Shown piece by piece: positions 8,907 to 17,481 of a DNA stretch of 64,000 nt (its first letter is position 1; every line of letters begins with the position of its first letter). Source of the stretch: Pseudomonadota bacterium (GTDB lineage: Bacteria; Pseudomonadota; Gammaproteobacteria; Burkholderiales; Rhodocyclaceae); the NCBI GenBank assembly GCA_018261905.1, contig JAGTRU010000001.1:470584-534583 (forward strand). Direction: 5' to 3'. The notes under the pieces were generated by a model, which saw nothing but the letters and a program-made list of their open reading frames with translations, ran no database searches and was not told the DNA's origin. Both the position numbers and the translations under genes were made by a program.

Positions 8907-10391
8907 TCAACCTTTACTGGATTGCGGCAGCTCGGCGACCAGACGCAAGGACACCGAAAGTTCGTCAAGCTGGAAGTGCGGCCGGATGAACGACACAGCG
9001 CGATATACGCCCGGCCGCCCGGGCACTTCGCTGACTTCGACCGACGCTTCCCGGAGCGGGAATTGCGCCTTTGTTTCTTGCGATGCCGAATCGTCTGCCG
9101 TGACGTATTGATCGATCCAGCGCTGCAGATAGCTCTGAACATTGGCCACCGAAGCAAAACTGCCAATCTTGTCGCGCATCATCGCCTTCATGTAATGCGC
9201 AATGCGCGACACGGCGAACATGTATTGCAACTGGGCCGACAAAGAAGCATTGGCATTGGCCGAATCGGTATCGTACTTCTTTGCTTTCTGTGCCGACTGG
9301 GCACCAAAGAAGGCGGCATAATCGGTGTTCTTGCAATGCACCAGCGGGATGAAGCCGAGGTCGCTGAGTTCTTTTTCGCGCCGGTCGGTGATCGAGATTT
9401 CCGTCGGACACTTGAGCGCCACTTCGCCGTCATCGGTACGGAAAGTATGGGTCGGCAAATCTTCCACCAGGCCCCCACCCTCGACGCCGCGAATCGCCGC
9501 ACACCAGCCGTAATTTTCAAAAGCCGTGGTCAGGCGGGTAGCAAAGGCGAAAGCCGCATTGCACCAGAGGTACTTGTCGTGATTCGTGCCATCGACTTCC
9601 TCGACGAAATTGAACCCCTCGGTGACTTCACCATCGATCGGGTTGTAGGGCAGCCGACCGAGAAAGCGCGGCAGCGCCAAGCCGACATAACGCGCATCTT
9701 CCGACTCGCGGAAGGATTTCCATTTGGCGTACTCGACGGTATCAAACACCTTGCCCATGTCGCGCGGCTTGCCAAGTTCGGTATAGGACTCGAGACCAAA
9801 GAGTTGCGGGGCCGCCGCGGTCACGAAGGGGGCGTGGGAAGCGGCCGCGATATGCGACATTTGTTCGAGGAAATACATATCCTCGGGCTGACGCGTCAGT
9901 TCGAACTGACCGATCAGAGTACCGAACGGTGCGCCGCCGAAAGTCCCGAACTCCTCTTCATAGACTTTCTTGAAGAGTGCGCTCTGATCGAAATCGATGG
10001 CCGTCTTGAAATCCCTGACCAATTCACGCTTATTGGCGTTGAACAGCTTGATCTTCTGCTGCGCTCCGGTTGACGTCTGCTTGCACAGATAATGCAACCC
10101 GGTCCAGGCGCTTTCCAGTGCCTGAAATTCAGGGGCATGCATGACCTCGCTCAGTTGCTCGGAAATTGCGCGATCCAGTTCCGCCACCCGCGCATCCAAC
10201 GATGCCGCCAGGTTTTCGGAAATAACCACTTCGCCACCGAGTACCTGATGAACGAGTTCGCTAATGATGTCGCGGGCTCGATTCTTTTCCTGGTCCGACT
10301 GGGCCACCCGGCTCTCTTCAATAATTTGGTCGAGCAGGCTGGATTCCCGAGCTTGGGCAAAGCCGCCGGCAACTGCTTGCTGCGCGCTCAT
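8907..10391 (-). CDS. tssC: T6SS sheath protein TssC (VipB)
   Basis: Large subunit of the contractile sheath. 494 residues, typical. Recognisable are the ESAWTGLHYL helix, FGTFGGAPFGTLIGQFELTRQPEDMYFLEQMSHIAAASHAPF region in pieces, the FLGRLPYNP motif and an NTDYAAFFGAQS segment, ending in a conserved FIRPHFQLDELSVSLRLVAELP type strand. The start overlaps the tssB stop by 4 bases (ATGA), so the two sheath proteins are translationally coupled and made in step. Confidence 0.96.
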   Translation of the reverse strand: MSAQQAVAGGFAQARESSLLDQIIEESRVAQSDQEKNRARDIISELVHQVLGGEVVISENLAASLDARVAELDRAISEQLSEVMHAPEFQALESAWTGLHYLCKQTSTGAQQKIKLFNANKRELVRDFKTAIDFDQSALFKKVYEEEFGTFGGAPFGTLIGQFELTRQPEDMYFLEQMSHIAAASHAPFVTAAAPQLFGLESYTELGKPRDMGKVFDTVEYAKWKSFRESEDARYVGLALPRFLGRLPYNPIDGEVTEGFNFVEEVDGTNHDKYLWCNAAFAFATRLTTAFENYGWCAAIRGVEGGGLVEDLPTHTFRTDDGEVALKCPTEISITDRREKELSDLGFIPLVHCKNTDYAAFFGAQSAQKAKKYDTDSANANASLSAQLQYMFAVSRIAHYMKAMMRDKIGSFASVANVQSYLQRWIDQYVTADDSASQETKAQFPLREASVEVSEVPGRPGVYRAVSFIRPHFQLDELSVSLRLVAELPQSSKG

Positions 10392-10891
10392 TGGCCATCC
10401 CCCTTGCCGCTGATGTTGTGCAATTGCTCGGTGCTGTTCAAGACATCGTTGAGCAGGTCTTCGAGTTTTTCATTACCGGCCAGCTTGTTGCGCAGGTCAG
10501 CCAGTTTGGCCCGTGCTTCCTGCAGTTTGCGCAACGGCTCGACCTGCTGAACGACGGCTTCGGGGCGAAAATCTTCAAACTTATTGAACTGGATATCGAC
10601 AGCGATTTCCCCACCCTCCGGAGTCAGACGATTCTTGACACGGTAGGCAGCGCGCGGCGCCATGCCTTCCATGACGTCGTCGAAGTTATCCATGTCGATA
10701 TTGACGAACTTCCGGTCACGCACCTTGCCCTGCGGCTCTTTCGACTGGGCGGCGAAATCGCCGAGCACGCCAACCACAAACGGTAGCTCCTTGGCCTCGA
10801 CGGAGTCCCCAATTTCCACGTCATAGGTTAGCTGGACACGCGGCGGACGAACCTTCTGCAACCGCTTTTGAACACTTTCTTTTTTCGCCAC
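10388..10891 (-). CDS. tssB: T6SS sheath protein TssB (VipA)
   Basis: Small sheath subunit that pairs with TssC. A GTG start at 10891 gives VAKKESVQKRLQKVRPPRV, the expected N-terminus, and is preceded by GGGAG at good spacing; the frame could extend 14 codons further but without a ribosome-binding site. 167 residues. It has the VQLTYDVEIGDSVEAKELPFVVGVLGDF segment (in pieces) characteristic of the family, then KFVNIDMDNFDDVMEGM and a C-terminal leucine-rich helix. First core gene of the left block. Confidence 0.95.
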   Translation of the reverse strand: MAKKESVQKRLQKVRPPRVQLTYDVEIGDSVEAKELPFVVGVLGDFAAQSKEPQGKVRDRKFVNIDMDNFDDVMEGMAPRAAYRVKNRLTPEGGEIAVDIQFNKFEDFRPEAVVQQVEPLRKLQEARAKLADLRNKLAGNEKLEDLLNDVLNSTEQLHNISGKGDGQ

Positions 10892-10970
10892 AAACTTCTC
10901 CCGAATTAATATCGTCACAAGCCCCCGGACCACACCCCCACCCCGGGGAACCTACGAAACAGACAATGAA

Positions 10971-11600
10971 TTACTTCAACGAACCAAATGGATTGCCACT
11001 GGAAGCCGCCGCCGGCGGCGGTGCGCTAACCACCGCGGGAATTTCTTTTTTCTTGACCCGCGGCTTGGCGTGCGTTGCCGCGGCTGCCGCCTCGCGCTTT
11101 TTCCGTGCCTCCAACTCACTCGGCGGAACCAGCACATCCTCGCCCAAGGTTTCACGCATTACCTTGGCCAGGCTTGCTGCATCGGAACGGGCATTTCCCT
11201 TTAGTTCGACATCGTTGCGCAGATCACCCAAGGACTGAGTGGCAACCCGCAAACCGGCAACGGCACGAATACTTTTGGCCGAACGATCTGTCGCGTCGCG
11301 CTGCAGCACTTCCTCGGAGGCGACAATGGCCTGGGCATAGTTCCCGGCATCAAAATAAATCTTCGCTATCCGCACCCAGGGTTCCTTGCGATCCGGACTC
11401 TTCTTGGCCAGATCGCCAAGTACACCGACCGCCTCTTCCTGACTACCTTTCTCCAGCAATTCATCAACCTTCGTGTTGGATTTCCCCATGACTTCAAGAA
11501 AGTCATCCTGAGTCATTGCCACCTTCTCGGTTGCACAGCCGCCGAGCAACCCGACAGACCCCAGAACAGCCACGAAGACAAAGCTTCTAAGAGCAAACAT
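10971..11600 (-). CDS. TPR-containing lipoprotein, T6SS-associated
   Basis: A signal peptide with lipobox LLGGC places this 209-residue protein in the periplasm, anchored by a lipid. Tetratricopeptide-like helices follow (KVDELLEKGSQEEAVGVL, PWVRIAKIYFDAGNYAQAI, VASEEVLQRD), then a charged Ala/Lys-rich tail with a Pro/Ala stretch (about residues 165-205). The ATG at 11600 has GGGGTG before it; a GTG two codons earlier is less likely. As first gene of the tssB block it may act as an accessory assembly factor, but no specific role can be read from the sequence. Confidence 0.75.
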   Translation of the reverse strand: MFALRSFVFVAVLGSVGLLGGCATEKVAMTQDDFLEVMGKSNTKVDELLEKGSQEEAVGVLGDLAKKSPDRKEPWVRIAKIYFDAGNYAQAIVASEEVLQRDATDRSAKSIRAVAGLRVATQSLGDLRNDVELKGNARSDAASLAKVMRETLGEDVLVPPSELEARKKREAAAAATHAKPRVKKKEIPAVVSAPPPAAASSGNPFGSLK

Positions 11601-11772
11601 AAGCACCCCATAAAAATACCGAAAGCATCATTTACCCATTAAAAAATGCCATCCGGTTTGCTTTGAGCAGGTCGGCATAGTACATTACGGCCCCAGAGCA
11701 TTGCAACACATTCGCATATATTACTTTGTCATTCATCTACATTTAAATCAGTTGCGATAAACCAACCAATCA
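11601..11772. promoter_or_regulatory. Divergent control region of the two T6SS core blocks
   Basis: 172 bases, clearly AT-rich compared with the flanks, separating the lipoprotein/tssB block from tssJ. It must hold promoters for both. No clean sigma-70 pair was found. A stretch at 11647-11662 resembles a sigma-54 site in spacing and in its TTGCT half but lacks the GG doublet at -24, so it is not called. Confidence 0.5.
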
Positions 11773-12408
11773 ATGACCACCGAAAAACAGAGCCGCTGCA
11801 GCCCTCCCTCAGTCGTCATCGTTGCCCTAATCGCCTCCCTCATCTCCGGTTGTGGCTCCATGTCTGCAGTACAACTGGCGGGATCTGCGGTTGGCATGGC
11901 CCTGGAAGCAGCCGGCGTCATCAAGAAGGATCAAGTCGACCAGGGCAAGAAAATCACCGACCTGTCGGTCAAGGTCTTTGGCGGCGAACAACTCAACACG
12001 ACGAACGACGGGAAATCGCTGTCCCTGCAGCTCAAGCTGTACATACTGCGCTCCCCGGAACGCTTGAAAACCCTGACCTATCCACAGATTTCGAGCGCCG
12101 AAAGCGAAAAGGAAGGGCTTGGCGAAGAGTTGATATCGGTTCGTGAAATCACCGTCATCCCGGGCAAGTCCTACGACCTTCAACTGAAGGTTCCCGGCGA
12201 CGCAACGACGATCGGCATCGTCGGACTGTTCAGAACACCGTATTCCTACCGCTGGAAACTGGCCTTTGATGCCAAGAAATCATTCGCTTCCGGCATCATC
12301 GTTGGCGCGCACGCCTGTGCGCTGACGGCCGGCAAGGGCTCGCTGCTCTCCGACATCAGTCCCGACTCAGTGCAATCGCTAGTTGGCGTCCAATGCAACA
12401 AAAACTAA
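11773..12408 (+). CDS. tssJ: T6SS outer-membrane lipoprotein TssJ
   Basis: Anchors the TssL/TssM membrane complex to the outer membrane. 211 residues with a signal peptide (hydrophobic VVIVALIASL) and a lipobox ending in Cys27 (LISGC). The mature part has the TssJ-type beta-sandwich pattern: SLSLQLKLYILRSPERLKTL, an acidic loop, then VREITVIPGKSYDLQLKVP and TIGIVGLFRTP. No clear Shine-Dalgarno precedes the ATG. First gene of the right-pointing block tssJ-tssK-tssL-tssA. Confidence 0.92.
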   Translation: MTTEKQSRCSPPSVVIVALIASLISGCGSMSAVQLAGSAVGMALEAAGVIKKDQVDQGKKITDLSVKVFGGEQLNTTNDGKSLSLQLKLYILRSPERLKTLTYPQISSAESEKEGLGEELISVREITVIPGKSYDLQLKVPGDATTIGIVGLFRTPYSYRWKLAFDAKKSFASGIIVGAHACALTAGKGSLLSDISPDSVQSLVGVQCNKN

Positions 12409-12418
12409 CCAAAAATCA

Positions 12419-13762
12419 ATGAACAACGCAAAAATCCTCTGGGGTGAAGGACTATTTCTCCGGCCGCAACATTTTCAACAGCAGGATGCGCACAGCGAGG
12501 CGAAAAGCCGGCGCACGCTGCTCTCCGCCAACCCCTACGCCTGGGGCGTGCGCGACCTAGACCTTGATCTTGACTCCTTGAAAAGCGGCATCCTCCGCTT
12601 TAACCGGATCGATGCCATCTTTGCCAATGGCGACTTTTTCACGGCACCGGACATCGATCAACTGCCGCCGCCGCTCGCCCTTGACGCGTCGGTCGCAGAA
12701 GAAGGCACAACCGAGTTCTTTCTCGCGCTGCACCATCTCAACGCGCACGGCGGCAACTGTACCGAAACAGCATCCGACTCAGGGCAGGCCAGATACCTGA
12801 TCGTTCCCCGCGAAAGCACCGATCTCTTTACCGATGCCGCCGAAGCCGACGTCACGACGCTAAGCCAAATCTCCCATCTCAAATCGGCCAACGAAGCGCG
12901 TGACCAGTTCCTGACGCTGCCGGTCGTCCGTATCCGGCGCACCTCGAGCAACGGTTTCGAAGTAGATCCGACCTTCCTGCCGCCATCGATCAGTCTGCGC
13001 AGCGCCCCCAGCCTGTATTTGCAACTGCGCCGCCAGATCGACGCCCTACTGGCCAAGGTCGATGCGCTATACGGCTTCCACCGGGAGCCGAGCAAAAACG
13101 TCATCGAGTTTCGCTCCGGCGACATTGCCTCCTTCTGGCTTCTGCACACCGCCAGCAGCGCCTGCGCCACCTTGACCCACCTCTTCCGCAATCCGGAAAC
13201 CTCCCCGGAACGCCTCTATCAGGAATTGCTTCGTCTCGCCGGCGGGCTGATGACCTTCTCCAAAGGCTATAGCCTGAACGACCTGCCCAGCTACGACCAC
13301 GCCCAACCCGCCCCTTGTTTTTCCCGCCTTGACCAGATCCTGCGGGAACTGCTCGACACCGTGATTTCGACCCGCTACTTTGCCATTGCTCTGAACATGG
13401 CCAAACAAGCGTTCTACACCGGCCACCTCGATTCCGAGAAAATCAACGCCGAAACCGCCTTTTACCTATCGGTCTCCGCCTCGCACCCGCAGTCGGAGAT
13501 CATCGAATCGATCCCGCTGCGCATCAAGATCGGCGCCCCTGACGATGTCGAAAAACTGGTTCTCTCAGCCATGTCCGGCGTCCGCCTGACGCATGCCCCG
13601 CAGGTACCGGCGCCCATCCCGGTTCGCCCCGGGGCCTGCTATTTCGCCCTGGATGCCCATGGGGCTCTGTACGAACGCATGCTAAAAGCCCAATCGGTCA
13701 TGATCTACGCCCCGGAAAGCTACCGTGACCTCAAAATTGAAATGATCGCCGTAACGCCATGA
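12419..13762 (+). CDS. tssK: T6SS baseplate-to-membrane adaptor TssK
   Basis: Trimeric adaptor linking the baseplate to the TssL/TssM complex. 447 residues from the ATG at 12419, chosen because it gives the family start MNNAKILWGEGLFLRPQHFQ and begins after the tssJ stop; an upstream in-frame ATG overlaps tssJ. Conserved blocks include LDLDSLKSGILR, ADVTTLSQISHLKSANEARDQF (in pieces) and the C-terminal FALDAHGALYERMLKAQSVMIY. The ribosome-binding site is poor. Overlaps tssL by 4 bases. Confidence 0.95.
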   Translation: MNNAKILWGEGLFLRPQHFQQQDAHSEAKSRRTLLSANPYAWGVRDLDLDLDSLKSGILRFNRIDAIFANGDFFTAPDIDQLPPPLALDASVAEEGTTEFFLALHHLNAHGGNCTETASDSGQARYLIVPRESTDLFTDAAEADVTTLSQISHLKSANEARDQFLTLPVVRIRRTSSNGFEVDPTFLPPSISLRSAPSLYLQLRRQIDALLAKVDALYGFHREPSKNVIEFRSGDIASFWLLHTASSACATLTHLFRNPETSPERLYQELLRLAGGLMTFSKGYSLNDLPSYDHAQPAPCFSRLDQILRELLDTVISTRYFAIALNMAKQAFYTGHLDSEKINAETAFYLSVSASHPQSEIIESIPLRIKIGAPDDVEKLVLSAMSGVRLTHAPQVPAPIPVRPGACYFALDAHGALYERMLKAQSVMIYAPESYRDLKIEMIAVTP

Positions 13763-14535
13763 TGACCAACGCCCCCAGTCTATTTTCCATCCCCGCCGCC
13801 GCCCAAGCCGAGGAGACGGCCACCAACCGTCCGGCCAAGAGTCTCGTCGATCTGCTCTACGACGGCTTCTACATGTTAATTCTGCTGCACAACCGGAGCG
13901 CCCCCAGGGACGCCGAGGAGTTCGCCGGCAATATTCAGAAATTTCTCGATAATTTCGAAAAAACGGCAAAAAAACACAACTTCGGCGCCGAAGACATTTT
14001 TGATGCCAAATATGCATTTTGTGCTGCGATCGATGAAGCAGTACTGACTTCCAAATTGAATATTCGCGAAGTCTGGGAACGCCGCCCCCTGCAACTCGTT
14101 TTGTTCGGCGACCAGTTGGCCGGCGAACACTTCTTCGACAAACTGGAAACCGCGCGCAATGGCGGCGCCAACCGGATCAACGCCCTCGAAATTTTCCATA
14201 TGTGTCTGCTAATCGGCTTCAAAGGTCGCTACCTGCTCGAAGGGCCGGAAAAGCACAAATACCTGACCTCCCAACTGGGCGAGCAGATCGCCCACATCAA
14301 GGGCAAGGCCCCCGCCTTCGCGCCGCACTGGGCGGCGCCGGACAGCATTTCGAATGCCATCAAGCGCGACGTTCCGTTCTGGGTGATCGGTTCCGTGCTC
14401 GCCCTGTTCGGCCTGGTCGCCTATATCGGCCTCGACTGGCATGCCGGCCACACCGTGCAACAAACCTTGTCGCCATTCAAGAATATCGTCCAACTGGCAC
14501 CGCATGCGCCGACGCTGAACATCACCCTGCCCTGA
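13759..14535 (+). CDS. tssL: T6SS inner-membrane protein TssL (DotU/IcmH family)
   Basis: Inner-membrane partner of TssM that recruits the baseplate through TssK. 258 residues: a cytoplasmic helical DotU domain with SLVDLLYDGFYMLILLHN, AKYAFCAAIDEAVL and FEIFHMCLLIGFKGRYLLE-type motifs, then one C-terminal membrane helix (FWVIGSVLALFGLVAYIGL, about 211-230) and a short periplasmic tail. It lacks the peptidoglycan-binding OmpA extension that some TssL carry; a separate OmpA-domain protein at 15710-16495 may fill this role. Confidence 0.95.
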   Translation: MMTNAPSLFSIPAAAQAEETATNRPAKSLVDLLYDGFYMLILLHNRSAPRDAEEFAGNIQKFLDNFEKTAKKHNFGAEDIFDAKYAFCAAIDEAVLTSKLNIREVWERRPLQLVLFGDQLAGEHFFDKLETARNGGANRINALEIFHMCLLIGFKGRYLLEGPEKHKYLTSQLGEQIAHIKGKAPAFAPHWAAPDSISNAIKRDVPFWVIGSVLALFGLVAYIGLDWHAGHTVQQTLSPFKNIVQLAPHAPTLNITLP

Positions 14536-14578
14536 GCCGCGGTTTCCTTGAACACTCCTCTATTTAGCGAAGGCCCCA

Positions 14579-15667
14579 ATGGATTTTGAACGCTTTTTAC
14601 AACCTGTGCGATCCGGGCATGGTCAGTGCGGCGAGGACATGATCTTTTCTGCCGAGTTCGATCAGATTCAGGAAGCCCGACGCTTCGAGGACCCCTCCCT
14701 TGCCCAGGGCGAATGGGTCACCGAGGTCAAGGAAGCGGACTGGGAGAATGTCGTCCGGATCTGTGAAGAGGTGCTGAAAACCAAATCCAAGGATTTGCGC
14801 ATTGCCGCCTGGCTGACCGAAGCGCGGGGCAAGATTGGCGGCCTGGCCGGATTGGCCGACGGCTATACCCTGCTCGATCTGTTGTGTAACACCTACTGGG
14901 ATGACATCCACCCGCAACCGGAAGATGGCGACCAGGAACAACGCACCGGCCTCCTTGACTGGCTGGTAAACCAGACCTCACGCCTGATTCGCGAAACTCC
15001 GCTGACCAATTCGCCGAAGGGACGTTTTTCGCAGATCGACCAAGAATCGGCTCGTGGCACGGCGAAAAACATCGAACGCAACCCGGGACAGGCCGAGGAA
15101 CTCGAACGCGCTGCCCATGTCACGCTGGAGTCCTTTGAAGCCGCGCTCAAGGATACGCCCAAGCAACACTTCATCGACGGCATGCGCGCCGCGGAGGCCC
15201 TCAAGGATGCCATGGGATCGCTGCAAGCCGCTCTCGACCATAAGATGGGCGAACACGCGCCAGCCTTTGGCACGACATTCGACGTCCTTGACGACGTTTA
15301 CCGCTTCTATCGCCGCCAGGCTGGAGATACGCTCGGCAATACACCTGACAGCACCAGCAATGAGCCAGAAACCTCTGAATTGCAGAACGATGATGTACCC
15401 CACGAAACGCTAGCGGCCGCTGCGCCGAAGCCAAGCAGCGGCCCGATTCGCTCCCGCGAACAGGCAATTCGTCAATTGCAGGAAATCGCCGATTTCTTCC
15501 GGCGCACCGAACCCCATAGCCCGGTGGCCTATCTCGCGGCCAAGGCGGCGAGATGGGGAACAATGTCACTGCATGAATGGCTGCGCACGGTGGTCAAGGA
15601 TGATGCCGCGCTCTCCCGGATGGAAGAACTGCTCGGCGTCGAAGCCCGGCAGCCGAGCGAATACTGA
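14579..15667 (+). CDS. tssA: T6SS cap/priming protein TssA (ImpA N-domain)
   Basis: TssA proteins start sheath assembly at the baseplate and in some classes stay at the distal end. 362 residues with the ImpA-type N-terminal domain: DPSLAQGEWVTEVKEADW, KDLRIAAWLTEA and YTLLDLLCNTYWDDIHPQPEDGD. The C-terminal part has the family end VAYLAAKAARWGTMSLHEWLR and KDDAALSRMEELLG. A low-complexity Thr/Ser/Glu linker separates the two. Last gene of the right-pointing block, converging on the OmpA gene. Confidence 0.93.
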   Translation: MDFERFLQPVRSGHGQCGEDMIFSAEFDQIQEARRFEDPSLAQGEWVTEVKEADWENVVRICEEVLKTKSKDLRIAAWLTEARGKIGGLAGLADGYTLLDLLCNTYWDDIHPQPEDGDQEQRTGLLDWLVNQTSRLIRETPLTNSPKGRFSQIDQESARGTAKNIERNPGQAEELERAAHVTLESFEAALKDTPKQHFIDGMRAAEALKDAMGSLQAALDHKMGEHAPAFGTTFDVLDDVYRFYRRQAGDTLGNTPDSTSNEPETSELQNDDVPHETLAAAAPKPSSGPIRSREQAIRQLQEIADFFRRTEPHSPVAYLAAKAARWGTMSLHEWLRTVVKDDAALSRMEELLGVEARQPSEY

Positions 15668-15673
15668 ACGATT

Positions 15674-15699
15674 CCCCGGGCCTCGAGTAACGACCGGGG
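15674..15699. terminator. Possible weak terminator between tssA and the OmpA gene
   Basis: Inverted repeat CCCCGG / CCGGGG with a 14-base loop in the 42-base gap between two convergent genes. There is no T-run, so it may act only as a transcript end-stabiliser or Rho-linked pause. Confidence 0.3.
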
Positions 15700-15709
15700 C
15701 CCAAGCGCC

Positions 15710-16495
15710 CTAATTGGCCAGGTGGAACTCGATTCTTCGATTCTTCGCCCGACCTTCCGGGGTTTCGTTCGAAGTTACCGGGTGATCCGGCCCTGAACCA
15801 ACGGTACTCAGGGAGTCGACCGGAATGCCCTTTTCGACGAGGTACGCCCGCACGGTATTGGCACGGGCCAGACTGAGCGCCACATTGGCCACCCGATTGC
15901 CGCTACTGTCGGTATGTCCGATGACCTGAACCCGGGGCGTGCCGATCTGCTTGATCGCCCCCGCCATCTCGTCGAGGATGGTGCGTCCGACCGGGGTCAG
16001 CGTCGCGGCTCCGCTCTCGAACTCGACCACTCGATTGGACAGGGTCTTGTCCAGCACGGTCTGCGCCGAGGCACCAGCTACCGCCAGGCCGTTGTCGACG
16101 GTATAGGTCGGATTGAGCGCCGTCGCCATATCGCTGACCACTTGCTGGCGCAGCGCTTCGTTGGCGACATTGCCGCGGATTGCGACCTGGGTGCCATTGA
16201 CCTGCATTTGTCCCTTGTGTACCTGCTTCAGGTTGCTATTGAGAATCTTGCTGACATTCTCCGTCCAGTTGGGCGGCGGCACGACGCCGCCGACTTCCAA
16301 ACGATCGACCACATTCGCCGCTCCATATACATCACGCAATTTACCCAGGATAGCGGCCCGCGACCCCTCATCCGGCACCATTCCCGAAGCGACCACCTTG
16401 GCCGCCTCTTCGCCGGCCACCGGCGCAGCGGCCTGGGCCAGAAGGGCGCTGCTGAATGCGAGAAGCAATGCGCTGACGATAACTCTTATTTTCAT
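15710..16495 (-). CDS. OmpA-domain peptidoglycan-binding protein of the T6SS locus
   Basis: 261 residues with a Sec signal peptide (LLLAFSSALLAQA, cleavage after about residue 22). A BON-like central part (MQVNGTQVAIRGNVANEALRQ) is followed by an OmpA C-terminal domain: ESGAATLTPVGRTILDEM, VQVIGHTDSSGNRVANVALS, LARANTVRAYLVEKGI and EGRAKNRRIEF, whose Asp and Arg bind diaminopimelate. In T6SS loci whose TssL lacks such a domain, separate OmpA proteins can anchor the membrane complex to the wall (TagL/TagN role). The gene lies 2 bases after tagF. Confidence 0.85.
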   Translation of the reverse strand: MKIRVIVSALLLAFSSALLAQAAAPVAGEEAAKVVASGMVPDEGSRAAILGKLRDVYGAANVVDRLEVGGVVPPPNWTENVSKILNSNLKQVHKGQMQVNGTQVAIRGNVANEALRQQVVSDMATALNPTYTVDNGLAVAGASAQTVLDKTLSNRVVEFESGAATLTPVGRTILDEMAGAIKQIGTPRVQVIGHTDSSGNRVANVALSLARANTVRAYLVEKGIPVDSLSTVGSGPDHPVTSNETPEGRAKNRRIEFHLAN

Positions 16496-16497
16496 GC

Positions 16498-17481
16498 CTA
16501 TTCCCCGAGAAAAACTTCTCTGAATGTATTGATGGCGAGCTCCAGGGTGATGGCCGGCTGGGCAAGATAGGAGGAAAGCTTGCCGACGCCGTAGTCATTG
16601 CTCAAGTTGGCCTGCTCGTCTATCCACTCCGGATCGGTCAGCGGGATAATCTTGTCGGCCACGGTTTCCGGCGAGAGCGCCGCCAGCAGCGTCGAGGACG
16701 AAGCGCCGTTGAAACCGAGAACCAGATGCGGCGCTCCGGCACGGCGCTCGATGATGACTTGCAGTTCCACCGCTGTCTTGCGCAGAAAGGCCGAGACCAG
16801 GTAGAGCCATAAGCCGGCGACCTGGTTTCGATAGCGCTCGTCAGCCGGCAGCGGCAGGACAATATCCTTGTCGATAGCCGCCGCCCCCTGACCAAGAATC
16901 GGCCGCATCAGCAAACCGATGCCCAGGATGATTCGGCGAACCTGCTCGGCACTCGGCGAGCCGAGCATGGCCGCCAGCGCATCGAGCGACGTACGGCGCA
17001 CGAAGTTACCGAGCGGATCAGCCTGCAACGCTGTCTCGAAATCGCCGGCGCAATTGATCGCCTCGAGATCCGCCAGCAAGCTCCCGACCTCGGCACCATT
17101 CACGCCGGCCTCCGAAACCCGTGCCAGAGCGCCGAAGGAATAGGCCAAACCGACCGGCGCACAGCGGAACATCAGCGAATCGTCGCGCTCGACGGTCGCC
17201 GCAGTGATGAAAGGAAAGCGGCGACCGGACGAATCGGTGCTCGGGCGCAAGTGACCAACCACCGAGAGCCGGCTGCGCGCGCCGACAAAGACGAAATCGA
17301 CGGCACACGCTCCATCGTAGGCGATCTTCCAGCGGGGATCCTGCGACAGATGCTCCATGGCCTGCGACACCCAGCGATCAAGCACGCTGATCAACTGATG
17401 CTGCCCACTGCCCTTGATGAAATCACCGCGCGATGGAATTTTGCCGAAACAGGTAGCCGGCATGGCGATCACATGACTCAT
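16498..17481 (-). CDS. tagF: T6SS accessory protein TagF (ImpM family)
   Basis: TagF is known as a posttranslational repressor of T6SS firing in Pseudomonas. 327 residues. The N-terminal domain has CFGKIPSRGDFIKG, LDRWVSQAMEHL and RRFPFITA, all typical of the family; the C-terminal half is more variable, with SSTLLAALSPETVADKIIPL. No PppA phosphatase fusion and no Fha protein occur in the window, so the threonine-phosphorylation route is not evident here. Overlaps the tssM stop by 4 bases. Confidence 0.9.
   Translation of the reverse strand: MSHVIAMPATCFGKIPSRGDFIKGSGQHQLISVLDRWVSQAMEHLSQDPRWKIAYDGACAVDFVFVGARSRLSVVGHLRPSTDSSGRRFPFITAATVERDDSLMFRCAPVGLAYSFGALARVSEAGVNGAEVGSLLADLEAINCAGDFETALQADPLGNFVRRTSLDALAAMLGSPSAEQVRRIILGIGLLMRPILGQGAAAIDKDIVLPLPADERYRNQVAGLWLYLVSAFLRKTAVELQVIIERRAGAPHLVLGFNGASSSTLLAALSPETVADKIIPLTDPEWIDEQANLSNDYGVGKLSSYLAQPAITLELAINTFREVFLGE

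Noticed and set aside
11647..11662. Sigma-54-like promoter in the divergent T6SS region
   Set aside because: The spacing and the TTGCT half fit, but the invariant GG at -24 is absent (GC instead).
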